Shown: positions 27,701-42,720, counted from the first letter of the stretch. The stretch is 64,000 nucleotides of DNA from Bathymodiolus brooksi (GCA_963680875.1 OY804589.1:806001-870000), one strand, 5' to 3'. The notes: generated by a model from the letters alone, not told the origin. Made by a program: numbers and translations.

Positions 27701-30490
27701 ATAAATAAGAACAAGACTACATCTACCATCATCTGTATTAAATAAGAACAAGACTGCATCTACCATCATCTGTATTAAATAAGAACAAGACTACATCTAC
27801 CATCATCTTTATAAATAAGAACAATACTACATCTACCATCATCTGTATAAATAAGAACAAGACTACATCTACCATCATCTTTATGAATAAGAACAAGACT
27901 ACATCTACCATAATCTGTATTAAATAAGAACAAGACTACATCTACCATCATCTGTATTAAATAAGAACAAGACTACATCTACCATCATCTTTATAAATAA
28001 GAACAAGACTACATCTACCATCATCTGTATTAAATAAGAACAAGACTACATCTACCATCATCTGTATAAATAAGAACAAGACTACATCTACCATCATCTG
28101 TATAAATAAGAAAAAGACTACATCTACCATCATCTGTATTAAATAAGAACAAGACTACATCTACCATCATCTGTATAAATAAGAACAAGACTACATCTAC
28201 CATCATCTTTATAAATAAGAACAAGACTACATCTACCATCATCTGTATTAAATAAGAACAAGATTACATCTACCATCATCTTTATGAATAAGAACAAGAC
28301 TACATCTACCATCATCTGTATTAAATAAGAACAAGACTACATCTACCATCATCTTTATAAATAAGAACAAGACTACATCTACCATCATCTTTATAAATAA
28401 GAACAATACTACATCTACCATCATCTTTATAAATAAGAACAATACTACATCTACCATCATCTTTATAAATAAGAACAAGACTACATCTACCATCATCTTT
28501 ATAAATAAGAACAATACTACATCTACCATCATCTTTATAAATAAGAACAATACTACATCTACCATCATCTGTATTAAATAAGAACAAGACTACATCTACC
28601 ATCATCTGTATAAATAAGAACAAGACTACATCTACCATCATCTTTATAAATAAGAACAATACTACATCTACCATCATCTTTATTAATAAGAACAATACTA
28701 CATCTACCATCATCTTTATAAATAAGAACAAGACTACATCTACCATCATCTTTATAAATAAGAACAATACTACATCTACCATCATCTTTATAAATAAGAA
28801 CAATACTACATCTACCATCATCTGTATTAAATAAGAACAATACTACATCTACCATCATCTTAATAAATAAGAACAATACTACATCTACCATCATCTGTAT
28901 AAATAAGAACAATACTACATCTACCATCATCTTTATAAATAAGAACAAGACTACATCTACCATCATCTTTATTAAAAAGAACAATACTACATCTACCATC
29001 ATCTGTATTAAATAAGAACAAGACTACATCTACCATCATCTGTATAAATAAGAACAAGACTACATCTACCATCACCTGTATAAATAAGAACAATACTACA
29101 TCTACCATCATCTGTATTAAATAAGAACAATACTACATCTACCATCATCTTTATGAATAAGAACAAGACTACATCTACCATCATCTGTATAAATAAGAAC
29201 AAGACTACATCTACCATCATCTGTATTAAATAAGAACAAGACTACATCTACCATCATCTGTATTAAATAAGAACAAGACTACATCTACCATCATCTTTAT
29301 AAATAAGAACAATACTACATCTACCATCATCTTTATAAATAAGAACAATACTACATCTACCATCATCTTTATAAATAAGAACAAGACTACATCTACCATC
29401 ATCTTTATAAATAAGAACAATACTACATCTACCATCATCTTTATAAATAAGAACAATACTACATCTACCATCATCTGTATTAAATAAGAACAATACTACA
29501 TCTACCATCATCTTTATAAATAAGAACAAGACTACATCTACCATCATCTTTATAAATAAGAACAATACTACATCTACCATCATCTTTATAAATAAGAACA
29601 ATACTATATCTACCATCATCTTAATAAATAAGAACAAGACTACATTTACCATCATCTTTATTAATAAGAACAATACTACATCTACCATCATCTGTATTAA
29701 ATAAGAACAAGACTACATCTACCATCATCTTTATAAATAAGAACAATACTACATCTACCATCATCTTTATAAATAAGAACAATACTACATCTACCATCAT
29801 CTTTATAAATAAGAACAAGACTACATCTACCATCATCTTTATAAATAAGAACAATACTACATCTACCATCATCTTTATAAATAAGAACAATACTACATCT
29901 ACCATCATCTGTATTAAATAAGAACAATACTACATCTACCATCATCTTTATGAATAAGAACAAGACTACATCTACCATCATCTGTATAAATAAGAACAAG
30001 ACTACATCTACCATCATCTGTATTAAATAAGAACAAGACTACATCTACCATCATCTTTATAAATAAGAACAATACTACATCTACCATCATCTTTATAAAT
30101 AAGAACAATACTACATCTACCATCATCTTTATAAATAAGAACAAGACTACATCTACCATCATCTTTATAAATAAGAACAATACTACATCTACCATCATCT
30201 GTATAAAATAAGAACAAGACTACATCTACCATCATCTTTATAAATAAGAACAAGACTACATCTAACATCATCTGTATAAATAAGAACAAGACTACATCTA
30301 CCATCATCTTTATAAATAAGAACAATACTACATCTACCATCATCTTTATAAATAAGAACAATACTACATCTACCATCATCTGTATTAAATAAGAACAATA
30401 CTACATCTACCATCATCTTTATAAATAAGAACAATACTACATCTACCATCATCTTTATAAATAAGAACAATACTACATCTACCATCATCT
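24726..30490. repeat. 5.77-kb higher-order repeat, copy 2
   Basis: This is the tandem copy of the preceding block. It carries the same ordered landmarks, among them GATTGCA at 25507, the CTTAATAAATAAG monomers near 26610 and 29620, GACTGCATC near 27754 and CCATAATC at 27908. Copies 1 and 2 differ by scattered single-base changes, for example ACTTCTACC near 26850. A full alignment is needed to give an identity value. Confidence 0.84.
25580..25590 (+). repeat. Monomer with a single-base deletion (ACTACTCTACC)
   Basis: The constant half, normally ACTACATCTACC, reads ACTACTCTACC here and has lost one A. This is one of very few length changes inside the constant half anywhere in the window. It accounts for the offset change from 5767 to 5766 bp between the two 5.77-kb copies, so it arose after that duplication or is a sequencing or assembly error. 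Confidence 0.85.
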
Positions 30491-31850
30491 TTATAAATAA
30501 GAACAAGACTACATCTACCATCATATTTATTAAAAAGAACAATACTACATCTACCATCATCTGTATAAATAAGAACAAGACTACATCTACCATCATCTGT
30601 ATAAATAAGAACAAGACTACATCTACCATCACCTGTATAAATAAGAACAATACTACATCTACCATCATCTGTATTAAATAAGAACAAGACTACATCTACC
30701 ATCATCTTTATAAATAAGAACAAGACTACATCTACCATCATCTGTATAAATAAGAACAAGACTACATCTACCATCATCTGTATTAAATAAGAACAAGACT
30801 ACATCTACCATCATCTGTATTAAATAAGAACAAGACTACATCTACCATCATCTTTATAAATAAGAACAATACTACATCTACCATCATCTGTATAAATAAG
30901 AACAAGACTACATCTACCATCATCTTTATGAATAAGAACAAGACTACATCTACCATAATCTGTATTAAATAAGAACAAGACTACATCTACCATCATCTGT
31001 ATTAAATAAGAACAAGACTACATCTACCATCATCTTTATAAATAAGAACAAGACTACATCTACCATCATCTGTATTAAATAAGAACAAGACTACATCTAC
31101 CATCATCTGTATAAATAAGAACAAGACTACATCTACCATCATCTGTATACATAAGAAAAAGACTACATCTACCATCATCTGTATTAAATAAGAACAAGAC
31201 TACATCTACCATCATCTGTATAAATAAGAACAAGACTACATCTACCATCATCTTTATAAATAAGAACAAGACTACATCTACCATCATCTGTATTAAATAA
31301 GAACAAGATTACATCTACCATCATCTTTATGAATAAGAACAAGACTACATCTACCATCATCTGTATTAAATAAGAACAAGACTACATCTACCATCATCTT
31401 TATAAATAAGAACAAGACTACATCTACCATCATCTTTATAAATAAGAACAATACTACATCTACCATCATCTTTATAAATAAGAACAATACTACATCTACC
31501 ATCATCTTTATAAATAAGAACAAGACTACATCTACCATCATCTTTATAAATAAGAACAATACTACATCTACCATCATCTTTATAAATAAGAACAATACTA
31601 CATCTACCATCATCTGTATTAAATAAGAACAAGACTACATCTACCATCATCTGTATAAATAAGAACAAGACTACATCTACCATCATCTTTATAAATAAGA
31701 ACAATACTACATCTACCATCATCTTTATAAATAAGAACAATACTACATCTACCATCATCTTTATAAATAAGAACAAGACTACATCTACCATCATCTTTAT
31801 AAATAAGAACAATACTATATCTACCATCATCTGTATAAATAAGAACAATA
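30195..31850. repeat. Copy of 27.15-28.80 kb at 3045-bp offset
   Basis: The CTGTATAAAATAAG monomer, CACCTG, CCATAATC (27908 and 30953) and the following GATTACA cycle recur 3045 bp apart. GACTGCATC, present near 27754, is the ordinary GACTACATC at the matching place here. The block adds a CATATTTATTAAAAAG variant near 30522 and a TGTATACATAAGAAAAAG variant near 31149. The latter recurs once, at 35288. Confidence 0.82.
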
Positions 31851-34800
31851 CTACATCTACCATCATCTTTATAAATAAGAACAAGACTACATCTACCATC
31901 ATCTTTATTAAAAAGAACAATACTACATCTACCATCATCTGTATTAAATAAGAACAAGACTACATCTACCATCATCTGTATAAATAAGAACAAGACTACA
32001 TCTACCATCACCTGTATAAATAAGAACAATACTACATCTACCATCATCTGTATTAAATAAGAACAAGACTACATCTACCATCATCTTTATGAATAAGAAC
32101 AAGACTACATCTACCATCATCTGTATAAATAAGAACAAGATTACATCTACCATCATCTGTATTAAATAAGAACAAGACTACATCTACCATCATCTGTATT
32201 AAATAAGAACAAGACTACATCTACCATCATCTTTATAAATAAGAACAATACTACATCTACCATCATCTGTATAAATAAGAACAAGACTACATCTACCATC
32301 ATCTTTATGAATAAGAACAAGACTACATCTACCATCATCTGTATTAAATAAGAACAAGACTACATCTACCATCATCTGTATTAAATAAGAACAAGACTAC
32401 ATCTACCATCATCTTTATAAATAAGAACAATACTACATCTACCATCATCTGTATTAAATAAGAACAAGACTACATCTACCATCATCTGTATAAATAAGAA
32501 CAAGACTACATCTACCATCATCTGTATAAATAAGAAAAAGACTACATCTACCATCATCTGTATTAAATAAGAACAAGACTACATCTACCATCATCTTTAT
32601 AAATAAGAACAAGACTACATCTACCATCATCTGTATTAAATAAGAACAAGATTACATCTACCATCATCTTTATGAATAAGAACAAGACTACATCTACCAT
32701 CATCTGTATTAAATAAGAACAAGACTACATCTACCATCATCTTTATAAATAAGAACAATACTACATCTACCATCATCTTTATAAATAAGAACAATACTAC
32801 ATCTACCATCATCTTTATAAATAAGAACAAGACTACATCTACCATCATTTTTATTAAAAAGAACAATACTACATCTACCATCATCTGTATTAAATAAGAA
32901 CAAGACTACATCTACCATCATCTGTATAAATAAGAACAAGACTACATCTACCATCATCTTTATAAATAAGAACAATACTACATCTACCATCATCTTTATA
33001 AATAAGAACAATACTACATCTACCATCATCTTTATAAATAAGAACAAGACTACATCTACCATCATCTTTATAAATAAGAACAATACTACATCTACCATCA
33101 TCTTTATAAATAAGAACAATACTACATCTACCATCATCTGTATTAAATAAGAACAATACTACATCTACCATCATCTTTATAAATAAGAACAATACTACAT
33201 CTACCATCATCTTTATAAATAAGAACAATACTACATCTACCATCATCTTTATAAATAAGAACAAGACTACATCTACCATCATCTTTATTAAATAGAACAA
33301 TACTACATCTACCATCATCTGTATTAAATAAGAACAAGACTACATCTACCATCATCTGTATAAATAAGAACAAGACTACATCTACCATCACCTGTATAAA
33401 TAAGAACAATACTACATCTACCATCATCTGTATTAAATAAGAACAAGACTACATCTACCATCATCTTTATGAATAAGAACAAGACTACATCTACCATCAT
33501 CTGTATAAATAAGAACAAGACTACATCTACAATCATCTGTATTAAATAAGAACAAGACTACATCTACCATCATCTGTATTAAATAAGAACAAGACTACAT
33601 CTACCATCATCTTTATAAATAAGAACAATACTACATCTACCATCATCTGTATAAATAAGAACAAGACTACATCTACCATCATCTATATGAATAAGAACAA
33701 GACTACATCTACCATCATCTGTATTAAATAAGAACAATACTACATCTACCATCATCTGTATTAAATAAGAACAAGACTACATCTACCATCATCTTTATAA
33801 ATAAGAACAAGACTACATCTACCATCATCTGTATTAAATAAGAACAAGACTACATCTACCATCATCTGTATAAATAAGAACAAGACTACATCTACCATCA
33901 TCTGTATAAATAAGAAAAAGACTACATCTACCATCATCTGTATTAAATAAGAACAAGACTACATCTACCATCATCTGTATAAATAAGAACAAGACTACAT
34001 CTACCATCATCTTTATAAATAAGAACAAGACTACATCTACCATCATCTGTATTAAATAAGAACAAGATTGCATCTACCATCATCTTTATGAATAAGAACA
34101 AAACTACATCTAACATCATCTGTATTAAATAAGAACAAGACTACATCTACCATCATCTTTATAAATAAGAACAAGACTACATCTACCATCATCTGTATAA
34201 ATAAGAACAAGACTACATCTACCATCATCTGTATTAAATAAGAACAAGACTACATCTACCATCATCTTTATAAATAAGAACAAGACTACATCTACCATCA
34301 TCTTTATAAATAAGAACAATACTACATCTACCATCATCTGTATAAATAAGAACAAGACTACATCTACCATCATCTGTATTAAATAAGAACAAGACTACAT
34401 ATACCATCATCTTTATGAATAAGAACAAGACTACATCTACCATCATCTGTATTAAATAAGAACAAGACTACATCTACCATCATCTTTATAAATAAGAACA
34501 ATACTACATCTGCCATCATCTTTATAAATAAGAACAATACTACATCTACCATCATCTTTATAAATAAGAACAATACTACATCTACCATCATCTTTATAAA
34601 TAAGAACAATACTACATCTACCATCATCTTTATAAATAAGAACAAGACTACATCTACCATCATCTTTATTAAAAAGAACAATACTACATCTACCATCATC
34701 TGTATAAATAAGAACAAGACTACATCTACCATCATCTGTATAAATAAGAACAAGACTACATCTACCATCACCTGTATAAATAAGAACAATACTACATCTA

Positions 34801-35752
34801 CCATCATCTGTATTAAATAAGAACAAGACTACATCTACCATCATCTTTATAAATAAGAACAAGACTACATCTACCATCATCTGTATAAATAAGAACAAGA
34901 CTACATCTACCATCATCTGTATTAAATAAGAACAAGACTACATCTACCATCATCTGTATTAAATAAGAACAAGACTACATCTACCATCATCTTTATAAAT
35001 AAGAACAATACTACATCTACCATCATCTGTATAAATAAGAACAAGACTACATCTACCATCATCTTTATGAATAAGAACAAGACTACATCTACCATAATCT
35101 GTATTAAATAAGAACAAGACTACATCTACCATCATCTGTATTAAATAAGAACAAGACTACATCTACCATCATCTTTATAAATAAGAACAAGACTACATCT
35201 ACCATCATCTGTATTAAATAAGAACAAGACTACATCTACCATCATCTGTATAAATAAGAACAAGACTACATCTACCATCATCTGTATACATAAGAAAAAG
35301 ACTACATCTACCATCATCTGTATTAAATAAGAACAAGACTACATCTACCATCATCTGTATAAATAAGAACAAGACTACATCTACCATCATCTTTATAAAT
35401 AAGAACAAGACTACATCTACCATCATCTGTATTAAATAAGAACAAGATTACATCTACCATCATCTTTATGAATAAGAACAAGACTACATCTACCATCATC
35501 TGTATTAAATAAGAACAAGACTACATCTACCATCATCTTTATAAATAAGAACAAGACTACATCTACCATCATCTTTATAAATAAGAACAATACTACATCT
35601 ACCATCATCTTTATAAATAAGAACAATACTACATCTACCATCATCTTTATAAATAAGAACAAGACTACATCTACCATCATCTTTATAAATAAGAACAATA
35701 CTACATCTACCATCATCTTTATAAATAAGAACAATACTACATCTACCATCAT
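31149..35752. repeat. Pair with 4139-bp offset (three HOR cycles)
   Basis: CCATAATC at 30953 and 35092 and the otherwise unique TGTATACATAAG change near 31149 and 35288 are both 4139 bp apart, one base short of three 1380-bp cycles. The downstream GATTACA cycle agrees at the same offset up to about 35750. A three-cycle copying event, rather than independent mutation, is the simplest reading. Confidence 0.82.
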
Positions 35753-36883
35753 CTGTATTAAATAAGAACAAGACTACATCTACCATCATCTGTATAAATA
35801 AGAACAAGACTACATCTACCATCATCTTTATAAATAAGAACAATACTACATCTACCATCATCTTTATAAATAAGAACAATACTACATCTACCATCATCTT
35901 TATAAATAAGAACAAGACTACATCTACCATCATCTTTATAAATAAGAACAATACTATATCTACCATCATCTTTATAAATAAGAACAATACTACATCTACC
36001 ATCATCTTTATTAAATAAGAACAATACTACATCTACCATCATCTTTATAAATAAGAACAATACTACATCTACCATCATCTTTATAAATAAGAACAAGACT
36101 ACATCTACCATCATCTTTATTAAAAAGAACAATACTACATCTACCATCATCTGTATTAAATAAGAACAAGACTACATCTACCATCATCTGTATAAATAAG
36201 AACAAGACTACATCTACCATCACCTGTATAAATAAGAACAATACTACATCTACCATCATCTGTATTAAATAAGAACAAGACTACATCTACCATCATCTTT
36301 ATGAATAAGAACAAGACTACATCTACCATCATCTGTATAAATAAGAACAAGACTACATCTACCATCATCTGTATTAAATAAGAACAAGACTACATCTACC
36401 ATCATCTGTATTAAATAAGAACAAGACTACATCTACCATCATCTTTATAAATAAGAACAATACTACATCTACCATCATCTGTATAAATAAGAACAAGACT
36501 ACATCTACCATCATCTTTATGAATAAGAACAAGACTACATCTACCATCATCTGTATTAAATAAGAACAAGACTACATCTACCATCATCTGTATTAAATAA
36601 GAACAAGACTACATCTACCATCATCTTTATAAATAAGAACAAGACTACATCTACCATCATCTGTATTAAATAAGAACAAGACTACATCTACCATCATCTG
36701 TATAAATAAGAACAAGACTACATCTACCATCATCTGTATAAATAAGAAAAAGACTACATCTACCATCATCTGTATTAAATAAGAACAAGACTACATCTAC
36801 CATCATCTGTATAAATAAGAACAAGACTACATCTACCATCATCTTTATAAATAAGAACAAGACTACATCTACCATCATCTGTA

Positions 36884-38285
36884 TTAAATAAGAACAAGAT
36901 TACATCTACCATAATCTTTATGAATAAGAACAAGACTACATCTACCATCATCTGTATTAAATAAGAACAAGACTACATCTACCATCATCTTTATAAATAA
37001 GAACAATACTACATCTACCATCATCTTTATAAATAAGAACAATACTACATCTACCATCATCTTTATAAATAAGAACAAGACTACATCTACCATCATTTTT
37101 ATTAAAAAGAACAATACTACATCTACCATCATCTGTATTAAATAAGAACAAGACTACATCTACCATCATCTGTATAAATAAGAACAAGACTACATCTACC
37201 ATCATCTTTATAAATAAGAACAATACTACATCTACCATCATCTTTATAAATAAGAACAATACTACATCTACCATCATCTTTATAAATAAGAACAAGACTA
37301 CATCTACCATCATCTTTATAAATAAGAACAATACTACATCTACCATCATCTTTATAAATAAGAACAATACTACATCTACCATCATCTGTATTAAATAAGA
37401 ACAATACTACATCTACCATCATCTTTATAAATAAGAACAATACTACATCTACCATCATCTTTATAAATAAGAACAAGACTACATCTACCATCATCTTTAT
37501 TAAATAGAACAATACTACATCTACCATCATCTGTATTAAATAAGAACAAGACTACATCTACCATCATCTGTATAAATAAGAATAAGACTACATCTACCAT
37601 CACCTGTATAAATAAGAACAATACTACATCTACCATCATCTGTATTAAATAAGAACAAGACTACATCTACCATCATCTTTATGAATAAGAACAAGACTAC
37701 ATCTACCATCATCTGTATAAATAAGAACAAGACTACATCTACCATCATCTGTATTAAATAAGAACAAGACTACATCTACCATCATCTGTATTAAATAAGA
37801 ACAAGACTACATCTACCATCATCTTTATAAATAAGAACAATACTACATCTACCATCATCTGTATAAATAAGAACAAGACTACATCTACCATCATCTATAT
37901 GAATAAGAACAAGACTACATCTACCATCATCTGTATTAAATAAGAACAAGACTACATCTACCATCATCTGTATTAAATAAGAACAAGACTACATCTACCA
38001 TCATCTTTATAAATAAGAACAAGACTACATCTACCATCATCTGTATTAAATAAGAACAAGACTACATCTACCATCATCTGTATAAATAAGAACAAGACTA
38101 CATCTACCATCATCTGTATAAATAAGAAAAAGACTACATCTACCATCATCTGTATTAAATAAGGACAAGACTACATCTACCATCATCTGTATAAATAAGA
38201 ACAAGACTACATCTACCATCATCTTTATAAATAAGAACAAGACTACATCTACCATCATCTGTATTAAATAAGAACAAGATTGCAT
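36884..38285. repeat. Copy of 32.64-34.07 kb at 4248/4212-bp offset
   Basis: CATTTTTATTAAAAAG (near 32848 and 37095) and TTATTAAATAGAAC (near 33287 and 37499) are rare variants found in both places. The offset changes from 4248 to 4212 bp, meaning one 36-bp monomer was gained or lost between them. GATTGCA at 34066 and 38278 keeps the 4212-bp offset. Confidence 0.8.
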
Positions 38286-38915
38286 CTACCATCATCTTTA
38301 TGAATAAGAACAAAACTACATCTAACACCATCTGTATTAAATAAGAACAAGACTACATCTACCATCATCTTTATAAATAAGAACAAGACTACATCTACCA
38401 TCATCTTTATAAATAAGAACAAGACTACATCTACCATCATCTTTATAAATAAGAACAATACTACATCTACCATCATCTGTATAAATAAGAACAAGACTAC
38501 ATCTACCATCATCTGTATTAAATAAGAACAAGACTACATATACCATCATCTTTATGAATAAGAACAAGACTACATCTACCATCATCTGTATTAAATAAGA
38601 ACAAGACTACATCTACCATCATCTTTATAAATAAGAACAATACTACATCTGCCATCATCTTTATAAATAGGAACAATACTACATCTACCATCATCTTTAT
38701 AAATAAGAACAGGACTACATCTACCATCATCTTTATAAATAAGAACAATACTACATCTACCATCATCTTTATAAATAAGAACAATACTACATCTACCATC
38801 ATCTTTATAAATAAGAACAAGACTACATCTACCATCATCTTTATTAATAAGAACAATACTACATCTACCATCATCTTTATAAATAAGAACAATACTACAT
38901 CTACCATCATCTGTA

Positions 38916-40980
38916 TTAAATAAGAACAAGACTACATCTACCATCATCTGTATTAAATAAGAACAAGACTACATCTACCATCATCTTTATAAATAAGAAC
39001 AATACTACATCTACCATCATCTTTATAAATAAGAACAATACTACATCTACCATCATCTTTATAAATAAGAACAAGACTACATCTACCATCATCTTTATAA
39101 ATAAGAACAATACTACATCTACCATCATCTTTATAAATAAGAACAATACTACATCTACCATCATCTGTATTAAATAAGAACAATACTACATCTACCATCA
39201 TCTTTATAAATAAGAACAAGACTACATCTACCATCATCTTTATAAATAAGAACAATACTACATCTACCATCATCTTTATAAATAAGAACAATACTATATC
39301 TACCATCATCTTAATAAATAAGAACAAGACTACATTTACCATCATCTTTATTAATAAGAACAATACTACATCTACCATCATCTGTATTAAATAAGAACAA
39401 GACTACATCTACCATCATCTTTATAAATAAGAACAATACTACATCTACCATCATCTTTATAAATAAGAACAATACTACATCTACCATCATCTTTATAAAT
39501 AAGAACAAGACTACATCTACCATCATCTTTATAAATAAGAACAATACTACATCTACCATCATCTTTATAAATAAGAACAATACTACATCTACCATCATCT
39601 GTATTAAATAAGAACAATACTACATCTACCATCATCTTTATGAATAAGAACAAGACTACATCTACCATCATCTGTATAAATAAGAACAAGACTACATCTA
39701 CCATCATCTGTATTAAATAAGAACAAGACTACATCTACCATCATCTTTATAAATAAGAACAATACTACATCTACCATCATCTTTATAAATAAGAACAATA
39801 CTACATCTACCATCATCTTTATAAATAAGAACAATACTACATCTACCATCATCTTTATAAATAAGAACAATACTACATCTACCATCATCTGTATAAAATA
39901 AGAACAAGACTACATCTACCATCATCTTTATAAATAAGAACAAGACTACATCTACCATCATCTGTATAAATAAGAACAAGACTACATCTACCATCATCTT
40001 TATAAATAAGAACAATACTACATATACCATCATCTTTATAAATAAGAACAATACTACATCTACCAGCATCTGTATTAAATAAGAACAATACTACATCTAC
40101 CATCATCTTTATAAATAAGAACAATACTACATCTACCATCATCTTTATAAATAAGAACAATACTACATCTACCATCATCTTTATAAATAAGAACAAGACT
40201 ACATCTACCATCATCTTTATTAAAAAGAACAATACTACATCTACCATCATCTGTATAAATAAGAACAAGACTACATCTACCATCATCTGTATAAATAAGA
40301 ACAAGACTACATCTACCATCACCTGTATAAATAAGAACAATACTACATCTACCATCATCTGTATTAAATAAGAACAAGACTACATCTACCATCATCTTTA
40401 TAAATAAGAACAAGACTACATCTACCATCATCTGTATAAATAAGAACAAGACTACATCTACCATCATCTGTATTAAATAAGAACAAGACTACATCTACCA
40501 TCACATGTATTAAATAAGAACAAGACTACATCTACCATCATCTTTATAAATAAGAACAATACTACATCTACCATCATCTGTATAAATAAGAACAAGACTA
40601 CATCTACCATCATCTTTATGAATAAGAACAAGACTACATCTACCATAATCTGTATTAAATAAGAACAAGACTACATCTACCATCATCTGTATTAAATAAG
40701 AACAAGACTACATCTACCATCATCTTTATAAATAAGAACAAGACTACATCTACCATCATCTGTATTAAATAAGAACAAGACTACATCTACCATCATCTGT
40801 ATAAATAAGAACAAGACTACATCTACCATCATCTGTATAAATAAGAAAAAGACTACATCTACCATCATCTGTATTAAATAAGAACAAGACTACATCTACC
40901 ATCATCTGTATAAATAAGAACAAGACTACATCTACCATCATCTTTATAAATAAGAACAAGACTACATCTACCATCATCTG
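38916..40980. repeat. Copy of 29.23-31.29 kb at 9690-bp offset
   Basis: The CTATATC / CTTAATAAATAAG / TTTACC cluster (near 29607 and 39297), the CTGTATAAAATAAG monomer and CCATAATC (30953 and 40643) recur 9690 bp apart. This is the last copy of the CTTAATAAATAAG cluster in the window. It marks the end of the left-hand HOR family. Private changes such as CATATACC near 40023, CCAGCATC near 40063 and CACATG near 40503 show that it has begun to diverge. Confidence 0.82.
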
Positions 40981-40999
40981 TATTAAATAAGAACAAGAT

Positions 41000-42720
41000 T
41001 ACATCTACCATCATCTTTATGAATAAGAACAAGACTACATCTACCATCATCTGTATTAAATAAGAACAAGACTACATCTACCATCATCTTTATAAATAAG
41101 AACAAGACTACATCTACCATCATCTGTATAAATAAGAACAAGACTACATCTACCATCATCTGTATTAAATAAGAACAAGACTACATCTACCATCATCTGT
41201 ATAAATAAGAACAAGACTACATCTACCATCATCTTTATAAATAAGAACAATACTACATCTACCATCATCTGTATAAATAAGAACAAGTCTACATCTACCA
41301 TCATCTTTATTAAATAAGAACAAGACTACATCTACCATCATCTTTATGAATAAGAACAAGACTACATCTACCATCATCTGTATTAAATAAGAACAAGACT
41401 ACATCTACCATCATCTTTATAAATAAGAACAATACTACATCTGCCATCATCTTTATAAATAAGAACAATACTACATCTACCATCATCTTTATAAATAAGA
41501 ACAGGACTACATCTACCATCATCTTTATAAATAAGAACAAGACTACATCTACCATCATCTTTATAAATAAGAACAATACTACATCTACCATCATCTTTAT
41601 AAATAAGAACAAGACTACATCTACCATCATCTTTATTAATAAGAACAATACTACATCTACCATCATCTTTATAAATAAGAACAATACTACATCTACCATC
41701 ATCTGTATTAAATAAGAACAATACTACATCTACCATCATCTGTATTAAATAAGAACAAGACTACATCTACCATCATCTTTATAAATAAGAACAATACTAC
41801 ATCTACCATCATCTTTATAAATAAGAACAATACTACATCTACCATCATCTTTATAAATAAGAACAAGACTACATCTACCATCATCTTTATAAATAAGAAC
41901 AATACTACATCTACCATCATCTTTATAAATAAGAACAAGACTACATCTACCATCATCTGTATTAAATAAGAACAATACTACATCTACCATCATCTTTATA
42001 AATAAGAACAAGACTACATCTACCATCATCTTTATAAATAAGAACAATACTACATCTACCATCATCTTTATTAATAAGAACAATACTACATCTACCATCA
42101 TCTGTATTAAATAAGAACAAGACTACATCTACCATCATCTTTATAAATAAGAACAATACTACATCTACCATCATCTTTATAAATAAGAACAATACTACAT
42201 CTACCATCATCTTTATAAATAAGAACAAGACTACATCTACCATCATCTTTATAAATAAGAACAATACTACATCTACCATCATCTTTATAAATAAGAACAA
42301 TACTACATCTACCATCATCTGTATTAAATAAGAACAATACTACATCTACCATCATCTTTATGAATAAGAACAAGACTACATCTACCATCATCTGTATAAA
42401 TAAGAACAAGACTACATCTACCATCATCTGTATTAAATAAGAACAAGACTACATCTACCATCATCTTTATAAATAAGAACAATACTACATCTACCATCAT
42501 CTTTATAAATAAGAACAATACTACATCTACCATCATCTTTATAAATAAGAACAAGACTACATCTACCATCATCTTTATAAATAAGAACAATACTACATAT
42601 ACCATCATCTGTATAAAATAAGAACAAGACTACATCTACCATCATCTTTATAAATAAGAACAAGACTACATCTACCATCATCTGTATAAATAAGAACAAG
42701 ACTACATCTACCATCATCTG
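41000..42720. repeat. Transition zone between the left and right HOR families
   Basis: This stretch still has left-family features, the CTGCCATC monomer near 41441 and AACAGG near 41512. After it the GATTGCA subtype and the CTTAATAAATAAG cluster are not seen again. Part of it (about 41.06-41.70 kb) matches 45.01-45.66 kb at 3956 bp, and 42.11-42.72 kb matches 47.30-47.91 kb at 5191 bp, so it is the first segment shared with the right-hand family. Confidence 0.72.

Larger units (their letters stand above)
30629..38285. repeat. Clean tandem run of the basic ~1380-bp (38-monomer) HOR
   Basis: The AGAAAAAG landmark monomer occurs at 31155, 32534, 33914, 35294, 36746 and 38126. The spacings are 1379, 1380, 1380, 1452 and 1380 bp; 1452 is 1380 plus two 36-bp monomers. 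The CACCTG landmark near 30629, 32008, 33388, 34768, 36220 and 37600 gives the same series. A 1380-bp cycle of 38 monomers needs 26 of 36 bp and 12 of 37 bp. Monomer order in the landmark part is, by variable half: TGTATTAAAT twice, TTTATAAAT, TGTATAAAT, T(T/A)TATGAAT, TGTATTAAAT twice, TTTATAAAT, TGTATTAAAT, TGTATAAAT, the AGAAAAAG monomer, TGTATTAAAT, TGTATAAAT, TTTATAAAT, then the GATTRCA junction. A run of T-type monomers fills the rest. Confidence 0.86.
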
